Shown here: positions 25,352-33,701 of the stretch, piece by piece
How the letters are laid out: the number at the start of each line of letters is the position of its first letter
How positions within the stretch are numbered: the stretch's first letter is position 1
DNA from: CAJWOS01 sp964502005
GTDB taxonomy: Bacteria > Myxococcota_A > UBA796 > UBA2385
Direction: 5' to 3'
Assembly (NCBI GenBank): GCA_964502005.1
Contig: CAZCUX010000016.1
Location: forward strand, 62,001-126,000
Length of the DNA: 64,000 nucleotides
Made by a program: the position numbers and the translations under genes
Notes under the pieces: model-generated
What the model was told of the DNA's origin: nothing
Seen by the model: the letters and a program-made list of their open reading frames with translations, nothing else
The model's database searches: none

Positions 25352-26019
25352 ACCCGCGCGTCGTTGCGGTGGTGCCGACGCGCAACGAGGCGTTGGTCAT
25401 TGGGCCGCTGGTGACGGCGTTGTCGCGCGAGGTCGATGAAGTGCGCGTGGTGGACGGCGGGAGCACCGACCACACGCGCGACATCGCCGCAGACGCCGGG
25501 GCGGTGGTGCTGCGGTCGCCCCCCGGACGTGGCGTGCAGATGAACGCGGGTGCGGCCGGCGTGACTTCGGGCCGCCTCTGGTTTGTCCACGCGGACACCC
25601 GCATTCCCGCTGGCGCGGGGACCGCGCTCCGGGCGGCTCCGGGGCCGTGGGGCTGCTTTCAGGTGCGGTTTGCGCCCGCCGACCGCCGGCTCCGGGTGAC
25701 CGCCGCGTGGATGAACGCGCGGGCCCGCGCCACGGGTTCTTGTACGGGAGACATGGGCCAGTGGGCCGACGCGGCGTTCTTTTGGCGTGTGGGCGGCTTC
25801 CCGCCGTGGCCTCTCATGGAGGACCTTGGCTGGTGCCAGCGCGCCTTGTGCCATTCGCCCGGGCGGGTGCTGCCCTGTACGCTCGGGACATCTGCGCGGA
25901 GGTGGCAGCGCGGCGGCTTTTGGGCGACCACGGCGCGTATGTGGACCTTGCGGACGGCGTGGCACTTGGGGGTGTCGCCGGAACGGCTGGCGCGCGCTTA
26001 TGCGATGGACGTGCGATAG
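25348..26019 (+). CDS. Family 2 glycosyltransferase, TIGR04283-like
   Basis: 223 aa GT-A fold protein, translationally coupled to murG. Motifs are VVPTRNEALVIGPLV (nucleotide loop), VRVVDGGSTDHT, the SPPGRGVQMNAGA segment, WFVHADTRIP (the DxD equivalent is HADT) and DMGQWADAAFFWRVGGFPPWPLMEDL. These define the small soluble GT2 group often annotated as rSAM/selenodomain-associated or TIGR04283 transferases. The substrate is not known. No C-terminal membrane domain is visible. Coupling with murG is unusual and may reflect envelope glycan work, which is inference. Confidence 0.85.
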   Translation: MNPRVVAVVPTRNEALVIGPLVTALSREVDEVRVVDGGSTDHTRDIAADAGAVVLRSPPGRGVQMNAGAAGVTSGRLWFVHADTRIPAGAGTALRAAPGPWGCFQVRFAPADRRLRVTAAWMNARARATGSCTGDMGQWADAAFFWRVGGFPPWPLMEDLGWCQRALCHSPGRVLPCTLGTSARRWQRGGFWATTARMWTLRTAWHLGVSPERLARAYAMDVR

Positions 26020-26637
26020 CGTCTTATCTTTTGCGCTTTATTTTATAGGGTGGACAGCGTCACTGTTAGATTTGGAGTGCAAGTGTAGCGGTTGCGGACT
26101 TGTGTTTTTATATTGTGTTGGGTATAATGCTGTTTTTATGGACATAAACAGGCTATCTTGTGTTCAGGTGGGTGACGCGAAATGGTGCATCAATCCGGCT
26201 GAACGCATCGTCGTTGCTCCGAAATCGTCCTGTAAAACGGTGGATTATGGGGGGTCTTCAATCGTTGTACGTCCACGCTCGTTCGCGAAACGGGTTGGCG
26301 TGGTGACCAAAGTTGGCGCGTTGGGCGGGCGCTCGCTAGCCAGGTTCGGCGACCTTCCCTTGCTCCCCATCGTTGTCGCGAATTGTGTGCGGCACGGAAA
26401 TCAGCGCTGGGTCTTCGTCGTCCGGGGTGCGTTGGGTGGGTGGAGGCGCGGGAGGGGCGAAGGGCGGTAGGACCAACCGGGGAGGCTCCGGTCGGGGTGC
26501 CGTGAAGGGCCGTTGTGTGGGGTGTTGCGACCCCGCGGGCCCGCAGTGAAACACCGCTCGCGCGCAGGGAGGGCGTTTCCGAGGAATTTTTCGGTGACAA
26601 TATTGGACTGGGTTGACAGTCCGTTGACATTATCGTA
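26020..26637. other. 618-nt gene-poor region with an A/T-rich island and promoters
   Basis: The first 140 nt are markedly A/T-rich compared with the rest. A good promoter pair lies at 26100-26128. A short plus-strand frame (26138-26470, 110 codons, ATG) follows directly, without a clear ribosome site or known motifs, and a minus-strand frame (26190-26630) overlaps it. Neither is convincing. A second promoter at 26613 drives the gene starting near 26638. The island may be foreign or regulatory DNA. Confidence 0.4.
26100..26128 (+). promoter_or_regulatory. Sigma-70-type promoter, TTGTGT-17-TATAAT
   Basis: The -35 hexamer TTGTGT (26100-26105) and a consensus TATAAT (26123-26128) are separated by 17 nt inside the A/T-rich island. 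Transcription would begin near 26135. The only downstream frame before the next promoter is the doubtful 26138-26470 one, so a non-coding or leader transcript is possible. Confidence 0.5.
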
Positions 26638-26641
26638 GTGT
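26613..26641 (+). promoter_or_regulatory. Sigma-70-type promoter, TTGACA-17-TAGTGT
   Basis: A consensus -35 TTGACA (26613-26618) with TAGTGT (26636-26641) 17 nt on; a second TTGACA lies at 26624-26629. The -10 overlaps the first in-frame GTG of the next gene, so translation must begin further on. A ribosome site AGGAG (26682-26686) with ATG 26693 fits, but in another frame. Confidence 0.45.
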
Positions 26642-28152
26642 TGCTTGGCAGGCTTCGACATCTTACGAAGAAGAAACGAGCAGGAGTTCTTCATGCGTAC
26701 CCCACCCAATGGGCAAGCTTCGCTTTCTTGACCACCCCGTTGCTGGTTGCCGCGCCGGCGTGTGAAGTCGCGAAGGAGGTCCCCTGTGGCATTCGCATCT
26801 GTCATTCTTCTAGCGACACGGGCGGGGCCGTCGGCTCCGACACGCCGAGTGACCCGTCTAAAGAAGATGACAGCACCGCTACGGACACCGTTCGCGAGCC
26901 GAAATGCCTCATGGGCGGCAAAGCGTCCCCACCCGCCGATGATTTCGGCGAACCTGCCTGCCTCTGCTCGTTTGGCGTGGAGCTTCCCGCAGGAGAGGTC
27001 AAGGTGGTCATCAACGGCTGGCCTTCCACCCCTCCAGATGGCGACGAGGACAACTGGGAGTATTCCCCTGCGGACTTGGCAGCGGCAAAGGCTGACGTTC
27101 CGAAAGGCGGGGTGCTCTACCAGCCGACATCGAGCGGCTACGCCAACCATGGTGGCTCCGTGAATTTCCCGGTGGAACCCCAAGATATCGAACGCCAGAG
27201 GCGGGGAGCCTGGCGGTTCGTTCCCGACCCATTCGGAGGCGCCGACAGGGCAGGCACCGTGGACCTCTACCTGAGCGACGAGACCCACGCGGGGACCGAG
27301 GTGGGTGGGTGCGGTGACTACGCCTTCAACGAGGGACCCATCATGTACTACGGCCCCCCAACCTCCGATGAGTGGTCCATCCGGTCCCTTCCCGCTATCG
27401 TCAGCGTCCTCGGAACCGAGACCGCGCAGGCTTGCTCTGGCACGTCCTCCGGTTCGCTGGATGCCCGCGTGGTGCCCTTCCCCGGCTGGTCTCACCGTAT
27501 CCTCCTCAAAGACGGCGGGCCTGGAAAGCTGCGGGGAGCCACGTTCTCGCGGGTAGAGGTCCTCGACTTCGCGGGAGCCAGCGAAATCGTTTTTGGACTC
27601 CTCGGACAAGAGTTTGTGCTGACACCCGCCCAGCCCGAGCTCGACCTGCCGGTTGCGATGGATGTCGGCATCAACCGATGGACGGTCACCGGTGGGACCT
27701 CTGCGCAGTTCCCGCGCGTCCGCCTCACGACAGCCTGCAGCGGCCCGCCGGATGCTATCCCCGGTCCTGTGGGCTACGGCGTGAGCGTCGCGGACCTCAC
27801 CGCTACTGCGAGCGCGCTGGTGGGAGCGGGCAACCTGGGCGAGTTCATGTCCATCACCAGCAACGACGCGCGCAAGACCCTCGCCGCTCGTATTGTCAAT
27901 GAAGAAACAAATCCCGTCCTCCGCCTGGAGGTGCTTGGTCGAGCAACCCACCTGGATGTGCCGCTCACCCGCACAGGGCCGAGCTCCTGGTCGTGGCACC
28001 TCGTTGGCTACGGGGTAGACGCGACAGGCACTCTGGCACGGGGAGCACAACACTTGACCGCCTCGGTCTCTGGGGGCACCGTGGACCTGGGTTCGGGCCC
28101 CATCGGATTGTCTGCCGCGTCCCTCACGGTCACACCGCTCGCCGTGGAGTAG
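26638..28152 (+). CDS. Exported Cys-containing protein, start region probably frameshifted
   Basis: 504 codons from GTG 26638, but that codon sits inside a likely -10 box. The best start signal is AGGAG (26682-26686) with ATG 26693, one base out of frame; that frame stops after twelve codons. With a single-base correction near 26715 it would give MRTPPNG followed by SFAFLTTPLLVAAPAC, a credible lipoprotein signal. The mature part has a Ser/Asp/Thr-rich linker, paired Cys (CGIRIC, CLCSFG) and beta-rich domains with GDYAFNEG and VDLYLSD. The family is unknown. It may be a surface lipoprotein. The proximity of an assembly gap makes a sequencing indel plausible. Confidence 0.6.
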   Translation: MLLGRLRHLTKKKRAGVLHAYPTQWASFAFLTTPLLVAAPACEVAKEVPCGIRICHSSSDTGGAVGSDTPSDPSKEDDSTATDTVREPKCLMGGKASPPADDFGEPACLCSFGVELPAGEVKVVINGWPSTPPDGDEDNWEYSPADLAAAKADVPKGGVLYQPTSSGYANHGGSVNFPVEPQDIERQRRGAWRFVPDPFGGADRAGTVDLYLSDETHAGTEVGGCGDYAFNEGPIMYYGPPTSDEWSIRSLPAIVSVLGTETAQACSGTSSGSLDARVVPFPGWSHRILLKDGGPGKLRGATFSRVEVLDFAGASEIVFGLLGQEFVLTPAQPELDLPVAMDVGINRWTVTGGTSAQFPRVRLTTACSGPPDAIPGPVGYGVSVADLTATASALVGAGNLGEFMSITSNDARKTLAARIVNEETNPVLRLEVLGRATHLDVPLTRTGPSSWSWHLVGYGVDATGTLARGAQHLTASVSGGTVDLGSGPIGLSAASLTVTPLAVE

Positions 28153-28158
28153 TCGTTG

Positions 28159-28191
28159 ATGTCGCCCCGCCATCCATCTTTGTGCTTGGTG
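28159..28191 (+). repeat. 33-bp direct repeat, left copy
   Basis: Identical to 28441-28473. It covers the first eleven codons of the lipoprotein fragment. The pair flanks the 100-N gap, so the true structure could be a tandem gene duplication collapsed or broken by the assembler. Confidence 0.85.
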
Positions 28192-28273
28192 CTGCTGTTG
28201 TCGCTGGGCTGCCGTCCCCCCGACGACACCCCGCCCCTCCCGATGGGCATCGACGACGGCTGGCTAGAGCGCG
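28159..28273 (+). CDS. Lipoprotein gene fragment cut by the assembly gap
   Basis: ATG 28159 begins 6 nt after the previous stop. The visible 38 residues form a lipoprotein signal (MSPRHPSLCLVLLLSLGC, Cys18) followed by a Pro/Asp-rich linker, and the frame runs into the N run. The first 33 bp recur exactly at 28441-28473 beyond the gap. The protein beyond the linker is unknown. A likely partner of the preceding exported protein. Confidence 0.55.
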
Positions 28274-28373
28274 NNNNNNNNNNNNNNNNNNNNNNNNNNN
28301 NNNNNNNNNNNNNNNNNNNNNNNNNNNNNNNNNNNNNNNNNNNNNNNNNNNNNNNNNNNNNNNNNNNNNNNNN
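28274..28373. other. Assembly gap, 100 N
   Basis: Exactly 100 undetermined bases, the standard scaffold-join placeholder, so the true distance and content are unknown. Any frame read through it is meaningless. Confidence 0.99.
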
Positions 28374-28440
28374 TCAACGAGGAGTACCTTCTCCACCAAG
28401 GGGAGGGGGAGTGATGGGGAAGACGCCCTGCAGCGGGAGC

Positions 28441-28473
28441 ATGTCGCCCCGCCATCCATCTTTGTGCTTGGTG
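28441..28473 (+). repeat. 33-bp direct repeat, right copy
   Basis: Identical to 28159-28191. Here the start MSPRHPSLCLV is followed by a different, charged sequence that ends at 28554 without a lipobox, so this copy would encode only a 37-residue peptide. It may be a broken duplicate or a misjoin. Confidence 0.8.
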
Positions 28474-28554
28474 CGGGTGTCGGAGGTCGGGCGCCCTCGT
28501 CGGGGTGCCGTTGACCGCGCGGATGTCGCGTTGGACGAGTCTCCCACCGAATGA

Positions 28555-29003
28555 TGGGAAGCCAGCGCGGATGCCTCATGGGTTTTTTTGACGGAACGGG
28601 GACCGCCTCCAAATCTACGAAATGGGAGGGATAGAGAATGGCGATTGCGGGTGGTCGTTGAAGACCGCGCGCGGAGAATCGCTGCCTGTTTTCCGGTCTC
28701 GCGTTTGGGTATTCGTTCTCCTATGCGACAAGCGCCCGAATGACCGCAATAAGTCGTTCCGGGTCGTCCCGAATGCCGCTAGCTTCGCGAACAAGGGCCG
28801 CGTCGTCCACCCGCCCAGCCTGCCTTCGCGGATGTTGGCACCGTAGGAAGTCGCGTTGTCCGGCGTTTTCGTGCGTTTTGAATGCCAGCAAGCCCAAATG
28901 CGCGGCAGGAGCGTTGATGATTCGCTCCGGCTTGTGCGACCCGTCTATGTGTTTTTTCTTGCGGGTGTTTGGGGGGGAAAGTCAGGCTCTCAGCGCACGG
29001 CAA
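28555..29003. other. 449-nt region without a recognised gene
   Basis: Sequence between the gap-flanking fragment and the 3' end of the pseudokinase gene. Short frames on both strands have no ribosome site and no recognisable product. No strong terminator or promoter was found. Together with the gap it separates the plus-strand exported-protein genes from the minus-strand set. Confidence 0.5.
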
Positions 29004-30740
29004 TCAGTGCGACAGCTCAAAAGTGCCGCGCACCCGTCCATACTGGTAGACGTCTCCCGACATTTGCCCCCCCCGCATTTTGCCCGTCCACGCGGCGCGC
29101 TCGGTGTCGAGGGAGATGCTGACCGTCGCCGAGCCATCGTTGTTGATTTCATAGCGCCCGCGAATCGGGTGCTGCTCCACCCGCGTGCCCACCTTGATGT
29201 CGGCGGTGCCGGAGAGGGTGCCGTCGGGGCGCGACACGATGGTGATGTCGGTGGGGCGACCATGCACGATGCCGCTCCAACGGCCGTCGAGGGGCGTAGA
29301 AGCCTCTCCCGCAGGCGGCGGAGCAGGGGACCTCGGGGGAGTCGGCGCGGGAGCCGTCGCGGGCGGGGCCTCCGCAGAACCGCCTTGGCGTTCGGCGGGC
29401 GGCGGCACCGGCGCAGACGTACGCGGGGCAGGCGCGGAGCCAACCTCGGCCGACGCCGTGCCGGTGGGCTCTGTCGGCGGCGGTGCAACGGGGACTGCGG
29501 GTGCCGGCGCCGGTACGACTTCCGTGGGTGCAACCTCGGGCTCTGGTTCGGGTTCCGTGGGAGCAACGGGTTCCGTGGGAACAACCGGTTCCGCGGGGAC
29601 CTCCGGCGGCGGCGCGGCGACCAAGGGAGCGGCGGCTGGGGTCACCGTAACCATCGGCGTCTGGGCTTCTGTGCCCACGCCCGACAGTCCGACGCCGACA
29701 CCCACAACACCGAGGAGCACCGCTGCGGCGGCGCCAGCAATCCACGGCAGAGGAATCGACGGGCGGGTGGAAGCATGGGGCGCGTCGAGCACCACAGGCG
29801 CAGGCGCAAGGCCATGCAAGCCTTCGATGACTTCCTTCATATTCTGGGGCCGCGAGCGGGGGTCCCGGTCAATCATGCGGCGGAGGAGCGACTTTTGGGG
29901 CTCTTTCAGCGCAAGCTCGCCCTTGACGCTCAATGCGGGGCCCGGTCGCTCGTCGGCCCAGCTTGACCGCGAGGCCTCGCGGGGGTTGCGACCGGTAACC
30001 AATGCCCAAAAGACCAAGCCCAAACCGAAGACGTCGGTGCGGGAATCGGCGGGCACGCCACGCATGACCTCCGGCGCAGACCCTTGAATCCAAGGCCCGA
30101 CGCCAATTGGCGGTAGCTCCACGAATACGGCCTGGGGTCCATCAACATCGTGAATAATCGCGACCGTGTCGATGCAGACATTGCCGTGAATGACGCCGTT
30201 TGTATTGAGTATCGCGAGCCCTTCCGCCAAGTCCTTCACCATGTCGACCACGATGTCGCCGGTGAACTGACCCAATTGGGTTGATAGGCGCGGAGCTTGA
30301 ATTCGGCGATCGATCCGATACGGACGGCCGCGATGGCGACCTGTACACATCGGCGACAAGATGGTATGATGACGCGCATTGGTCAGAGAGCGGCCGCGTC
30401 GCTCGAAGGCCGCAAACAAGCCGGGGTCATTGACCATGGACATCACGCCCACCGTCGCTGCCTCCGCCCCCTCGACATGGGACTGCACGCGGCTGCGCAA
30501 CACGGGGCCGATGGCCTTGAGGCTGGCTTCAATCTGCCATTCGTCGGCGTCGTCGATGGGCGTGGCGCCTTTCACCATGATGCGGGTCCAGCCGGCAGCG
30601 GGCTGCTCGGTGCCGCAGGTGGCGCAAGAAGGCTCTTCCGGCAGGCGGTCTGAGCCGCATGCCGCACAGCAGCGCGCTTCCGATTGTTCAGATTGGACCA
30701 GCGCGAGGTGACTGGTTTGTGGGGGGGTGGTTTTGGACAT
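29004..30740 (-). CDS. Zinc-ribbon pseudokinase with membrane helix and extracytoplasmic domain
   Basis: 578 aa from ATG 30740. Order: an N-terminal double-CxxC zinc ribbon (CCAAC at 24-28 and CATC at 39-42), a Hanks-kinase-like domain (about 70-310), a membrane helix (about 333-353), a long Pro/Ala/Glu linker and a C-terminal beta domain (about 497-578, starting DGRWSGIV). Catalytic residues are lost: HRD is HGN (185-187) and DFG is VEL (207-209), while an APE (222-224) and DVFGLGLVFWALVTG remain. It is therefore a pseudokinase, probably a ligand-sensing or scaffold protein. It ends a minus-strand set with the CTERM and VWA genes. Confidence 0.8.
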   Translation of the reverse strand: MSKTTPPQTSHLALVQSEQSEARCCAACGSDRLPEEPSCATCGTEQPAAGWTRIMVKGATPIDDADEWQIEASLKAIGPVLRSRVQSHVEGAEAATVGVMSMVNDPGLFAAFERRGRSLTNARHHTILSPMCTGRHRGRPYRIDRRIQAPRLSTQLGQFTGDIVVDMVKDLAEGLAILNTNGVIHGNVCIDTVAIIHDVDGPQAVFVELPPIGVGPWIQGSAPEVMRGVPADSRTDVFGLGLVFWALVTGRNPREASRSSWADERPGPALSVKGELALKEPQKSLLRRMIDRDPRSRPQNMKEVIEGLHGLAPAPVVLDAPHASTRPSIPLPWIAGAAAAVLLGVVGVGVGLSGVGTEAQTPMVTVTPAAAPLVAAPPPEVPAEPVVPTEPVAPTEPEPEPEVAPTEVVPAPAPAVPVAPPPTEPTGTASAEVGSAPAPRTSAPVPPPAERQGGSAEAPPATAPAPTPPRSPAPPPAGEASTPLDGRWSGIVHGRPTDITIVSRPDGTLSGTADIKVGTRVEQHPIRGRYEINNDGSATVSISLDTERAAWTGKMRGGQMSGDVYQYGRVRGTFELSH

Positions 30741-30848
30741 TCCGACTCCAGACTGCAGGAATCGTAGCACGTCCATGCGAATTATCCGACACACACGATA
30801 GGGAATCTGTGCGCATCGGGTGGGAATTCGGCAGATTGCGGGCTTGTG

Positions 30849-32699
30849 TTACTGCGAATCGTTCGACAGATAGCCACAGCGATCGTGCTTTATGCGAATG
30901 AAAAGGGCGCGTCCAGAAAAACGTGTTCGTTTTGTGTGTGCGGTGAAATCGGTAAAACTGCGTGCTTTCCGGCGGCGGGCCCAGGCGACGCAAACGCCCC
31001 ATATCGTCCATAGGCCCGGCATCGTGGGGGGGAGACTGCCGCACTGGCTCTTGGTGTCCGGTTCCGGGTTGCGGATGCTGACGGTTGCACCTGTGAGAAT
31101 ACGCGTGCCGACGTCGACTTCGATGGTTTGGTCGCCGAGGGGTGCGTCGTGGGTGACGGTGAGCGTAGCGTGGACCGTCTGGTCGTCGATGCGCGAAATG
31201 CGCTCCACAATCACGCCTGCGCCGGTCACGAGGCGGGTGTCGTCGGGGAGGCTGACGTTGGTGCGCACTTGTACGTTGGCTTGGGCGCCGCGCAGCAAGC
31301 TGGGTGGGTCGACCGCAAGCACTTGGGGACGCGAGTCGCCGCTGCGAATGGTGAAGGCTTGCTCTGCCTGGACGGTGATGTCGCCGGTGCGTAGGAGGGC
31401 GTCGATGGTTGCGGGTTGTGCGTCATCGGAGACGACGATCCGGGCACTGAGCGTGTCTACGTTGACCACATCGATGTCTTCGATGGTGATGTCGCCGCCG
31501 AGCGAGAGCGACACATCGCCGTCTTGCAGCAGCAGATAGCGCCCCTGAAGCTCCACGCGGACGGTGTCTCCCGGCCATGCCGATGCCGGCGCGATGCGCA
31601 AAATGGCGGGGGGATAGCCGTCGACCGCGACCGCATTGCTGGGGTCCCCTTCGAACAGGCCGCCGTCGGTGGCAAACATCGCGGACACCGTAAACACGTT
31701 GTTGCCCATGCCCAAAGGCGCTTCGACGCTCGGTCGGGTGCTCGTAGCGACGAGGCGGGTGTCGCGAAACACTTGGTAGTGGTCGACGGGCCAAATGCTA
31801 TCGGGAGGCGTCCACGTCAAGGGGACATGGGTGTCGACAATGCGGCCATCGGGGGCGGAGAGCGCGGTGGGGGCGGGGAGGTAGACCCGAAAGGTCGGGC
31901 CGGGGGCAAAGCCCAGGTTTCCGGTTGCGTCGGTGGCTTCGACCCACCACACCATCGCCGTCCCGGGGTCTGCGCCGGGGAGCGCGCCGTCATAGGTGTC
32001 GTCACCGTTCCGGGAGAGGGGAAGGGACGTGCGGGCACCATCGCCGGCGTACCACACGAGGTTGACGGCGCTTACGGTGTCGTCGTCGGTGGCTGTGACG
32101 CGCACGGGGTAGGGTCCGACGATGTCTTGGGTATCGGTCGGGGCGGTTAGCAGCACGACACGCGGGGGAACGGGGTCGCCATCGACGACACGGAGACCGC
32201 CAACGGTCCAGCCGTCGCGTGCGCCGCGTGTGTCTGCGAAGAAGCGCAGTCGAACGTGGTGGAGATTGGGCGTTCCGCTGAGGTCGAAGTAGTCGGTGCG
32301 CCAGCCGTCGCTGCTTCCTTCGACCCAAAACGGGCCATCTACCGCGTCGATGGGGGTCCAGGCGTTGCCGTCCCATCCTTCGAGCTGCCCGCTATCGCCG
32401 CCGCCGGGCTCTAAGTCGTACCAATGCTCCATGACGAGCACGAGATGTGCGGTGGGGTCGAGTTCGAGGCTCGGAAGGGTGAGGGTGTCGTCGGAGTCGT
32501 TCATGTGGACGTCGCCGAGGCGGGTGGTCCACGCGGACGCGCCGGTCCAGCCGCTCTCGGGGCCGGTGGTGATAGCGCCCCACTCCCACTGGCCGGGGTC
32601 GCCGCCGGACACCAAGCCCGAAGGGTCGGAGCCGAGGTCGGGAGCCCACACCGGTACAGCGGCGTGCGCCGCGAAAACGAAGAGCCACGCGGTCATCAT
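30849..32699 (-). CDS. Surface protein with Fn3/IPT-like repeats and CTERM-like anchor
   Basis: 616 aa. The signal (MMTAWLFVFAAHAA) is followed by a beta-sandwich near 20-190, a Fn3-like domain (ALSAPDGRIVDTHVPLTWTPP, VDHYQVFRDTRLVA) and two IPT/TIG-like repeats (starting PPAILRIAPASAWPGDTV and RPQVLAVDPPSLLRGAQ). Near the end, CGSLPPTMPGLWTIWGVCVAWARRRKAR is a Cys, membrane helix and basic cluster like a MYXO-CTERM anchor. Unusually, about 35 residues follow the basic cluster instead of a stop. ATG 32699 overlaps the previous stop (ATGATGA). It is probably an exported adhesin or structural protein. Confidence 0.75.
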   Translation of the reverse strand: MMTAWLFVFAAHAAVPVWAPDLGSDPSGLVSGGDPGQWEWGAITTGPESGWTGASAWTTRLGDVHMNDSDDTLTLPSLELDPTAHLVLVMEHWYDLEPGGGDSGQLEGWDGNAWTPIDAVDGPFWVEGSSDGWRTDYFDLSGTPNLHHVRLRFFADTRGARDGWTVGGLRVVDGDPVPPRVVLLTAPTDTQDIVGPYPVRVTATDDDTVSAVNLVWYAGDGARTSLPLSRNGDDTYDGALPGADPGTAMVWWVEATDATGNLGFAPGPTFRVYLPAPTALSAPDGRIVDTHVPLTWTPPDSIWPVDHYQVFRDTRLVATSTRPSVEAPLGMGNNVFTVSAMFATDGGLFEGDPSNAVAVDGYPPAILRIAPASAWPGDTVRVELQGRYLLLQDGDVSLSLGGDITIEDIDVVNVDTLSARIVVSDDAQPATIDALLRTGDITVQAEQAFTIRSGDSRPQVLAVDPPSLLRGAQANVQVRTNVSLPDDTRLVTGAGVIVERISRIDDQTVHATLTVTHDAPLGDQTIEVDVGTRILTGATVSIRNPEPDTKSQCGSLPPTMPGLWTIWGVCVAWARRRKARSFTDFTAHTKRTRFSGRALFIRIKHDRCGYLSNDSQ

Positions 32700-33685
32700 G
32701 GGCTCGCCGCAGCGACGGTGTAGCGGACCGCGATTTCGGCGCCCGGCGGCGGGGCGGTGTCGAGGACAATCGCGGGAGGGCGCCACACAATGCGCCAACC
32801 GTCGTCTTGGCGAACATCGTCAATCTGCACCCGCACGCTGTCTTCGACGGGCGTGGCTTGCAATGGGAAACGGCGTGCGCCTTCTTGTACGTCGGTGCTG
32901 AGGTCTGCGAGCACCGACACGAGGTCGGCGTCGCAAATGCTCGCGACGACCCCCCCGCTTGCGATGGCCGTCTGTGCGTAAATGTCCCCAGGAAGCGCAT
33001 TCCCCCACGGCCCCGTGCAGCCGTAGCCCGGCGCGCCCACCACCACGGACAGGCGCGCGGCGTGGCCATGTTCGTCGGCCTGGTCTTGCAGCAACCCGAG
33101 GAACGCATCGGCAGGGTCCACACCGAGCACACCGCTGCTCATGTCGTCGGAGTCCGAGAGCACGACGACGAGCAGCGCCGCATCTGGACGTCGAAAGCCG
33201 GCGTTGGCCGTCGACCGCAAAGGCTCCGTGAGGGCCAAGGTGGCCGCGCCGAGGCCGCCGCTTGGCGCACGTCCATCGGGGACGGCCAATGCACGGGCGA
33301 GGGCGGTCGCGCCGTCGGGCGTCGCGGGGGTCAAAATCCAAGGGTCGCCGAACAATTCGCCCCGCGCTTCGGTGGTGATGTCGGTGGCGGTCACACCGAC
33401 CTGCCAGGCGATTTCGCTCTCGGCGAGGGCGTCGAGGAGGTCGTCGCTCGATTGGGCCAACACTTCGCGCACGGTGGTCATCGAGGGGGTGTCGTCGACC
33501 ACAAGCAGGAGGTCGAGGCGCGTTTGGGCGGTCTGCACAAATGTTTCCGTGACCACCACCGCTTCGGGGAGGGACGGGTCTGCGCCGCGAATGACCAGCT
33601 CCGAACACCCGGCCGACACCACGAAAACGCCCAACCTTACGACGAGGTCGAAGAGTGACGTGGTGGGGGGAGCGCGGTTCACCAT
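32696..33685 (-). CDS. VWA-like lipoprotein with altered metal site
   Basis: 329 aa. The signal ends SAGC (Cys27). A von Willebrand A-like domain begins at RLDLLLVVDDTPSM (residues 57-69); the MIDAS DxSxS is changed to DDTPS. Further features are ALLVVVLSDSDDMSS (the second metal loop has SDSDD) and VGAPGYGCTG. Such lipoproteins are frequent in myxobacterial genomes and mediate protein contacts at the surface. The ribosome site before ATG 33685 is weak. It lies 16 nt after the small lipoprotein gene and overlaps the CTERM gene, so the three form one transcript. Confidence 0.78.
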   Translation of the reverse strand: MVNRAPPTTSLFDLVVRLGVFVVSAGCSELVIRGADPSLPEAVVVTETFVQTAQTRLDLLLVVDDTPSMTTVREVLAQSSDDLLDALAESEIAWQVGVTATDITTEARGELFGDPWILTPATPDGATALARALAVPDGRAPSGGLGAATLALTEPLRSTANAGFRRPDAALLVVVLSDSDDMSSGVLGVDPADAFLGLLQDQADEHGHAARLSVVVGAPGYGCTGPWGNALPGDIYAQTAIASGGVVASICDADLVSVLADLSTDVQEGARRFPLQATPVEDSVRVQIDDVRQDDGWRIVWRPPAIVLDTAPPPGAEIAVRYTVAAASP

Positions 33686-33701
33686 CGGTTCGGTGGCCTC
33701 G

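Noticed and set aside
26401..28173. Minus-strand frame (590 codons) opposite the 26638 gene
   Set aside because: No ribosome site, recognised motif or signal. The plus strand holds promoter, ribosome site and exported-protein features.
28740..29966. Plus-strand frame running antisense to the pseudokinase
   Set aside because: The minus strand encodes zinc ribbon and kinase-like motifs; the plus frame is Arg/Gly-rich low complexity.
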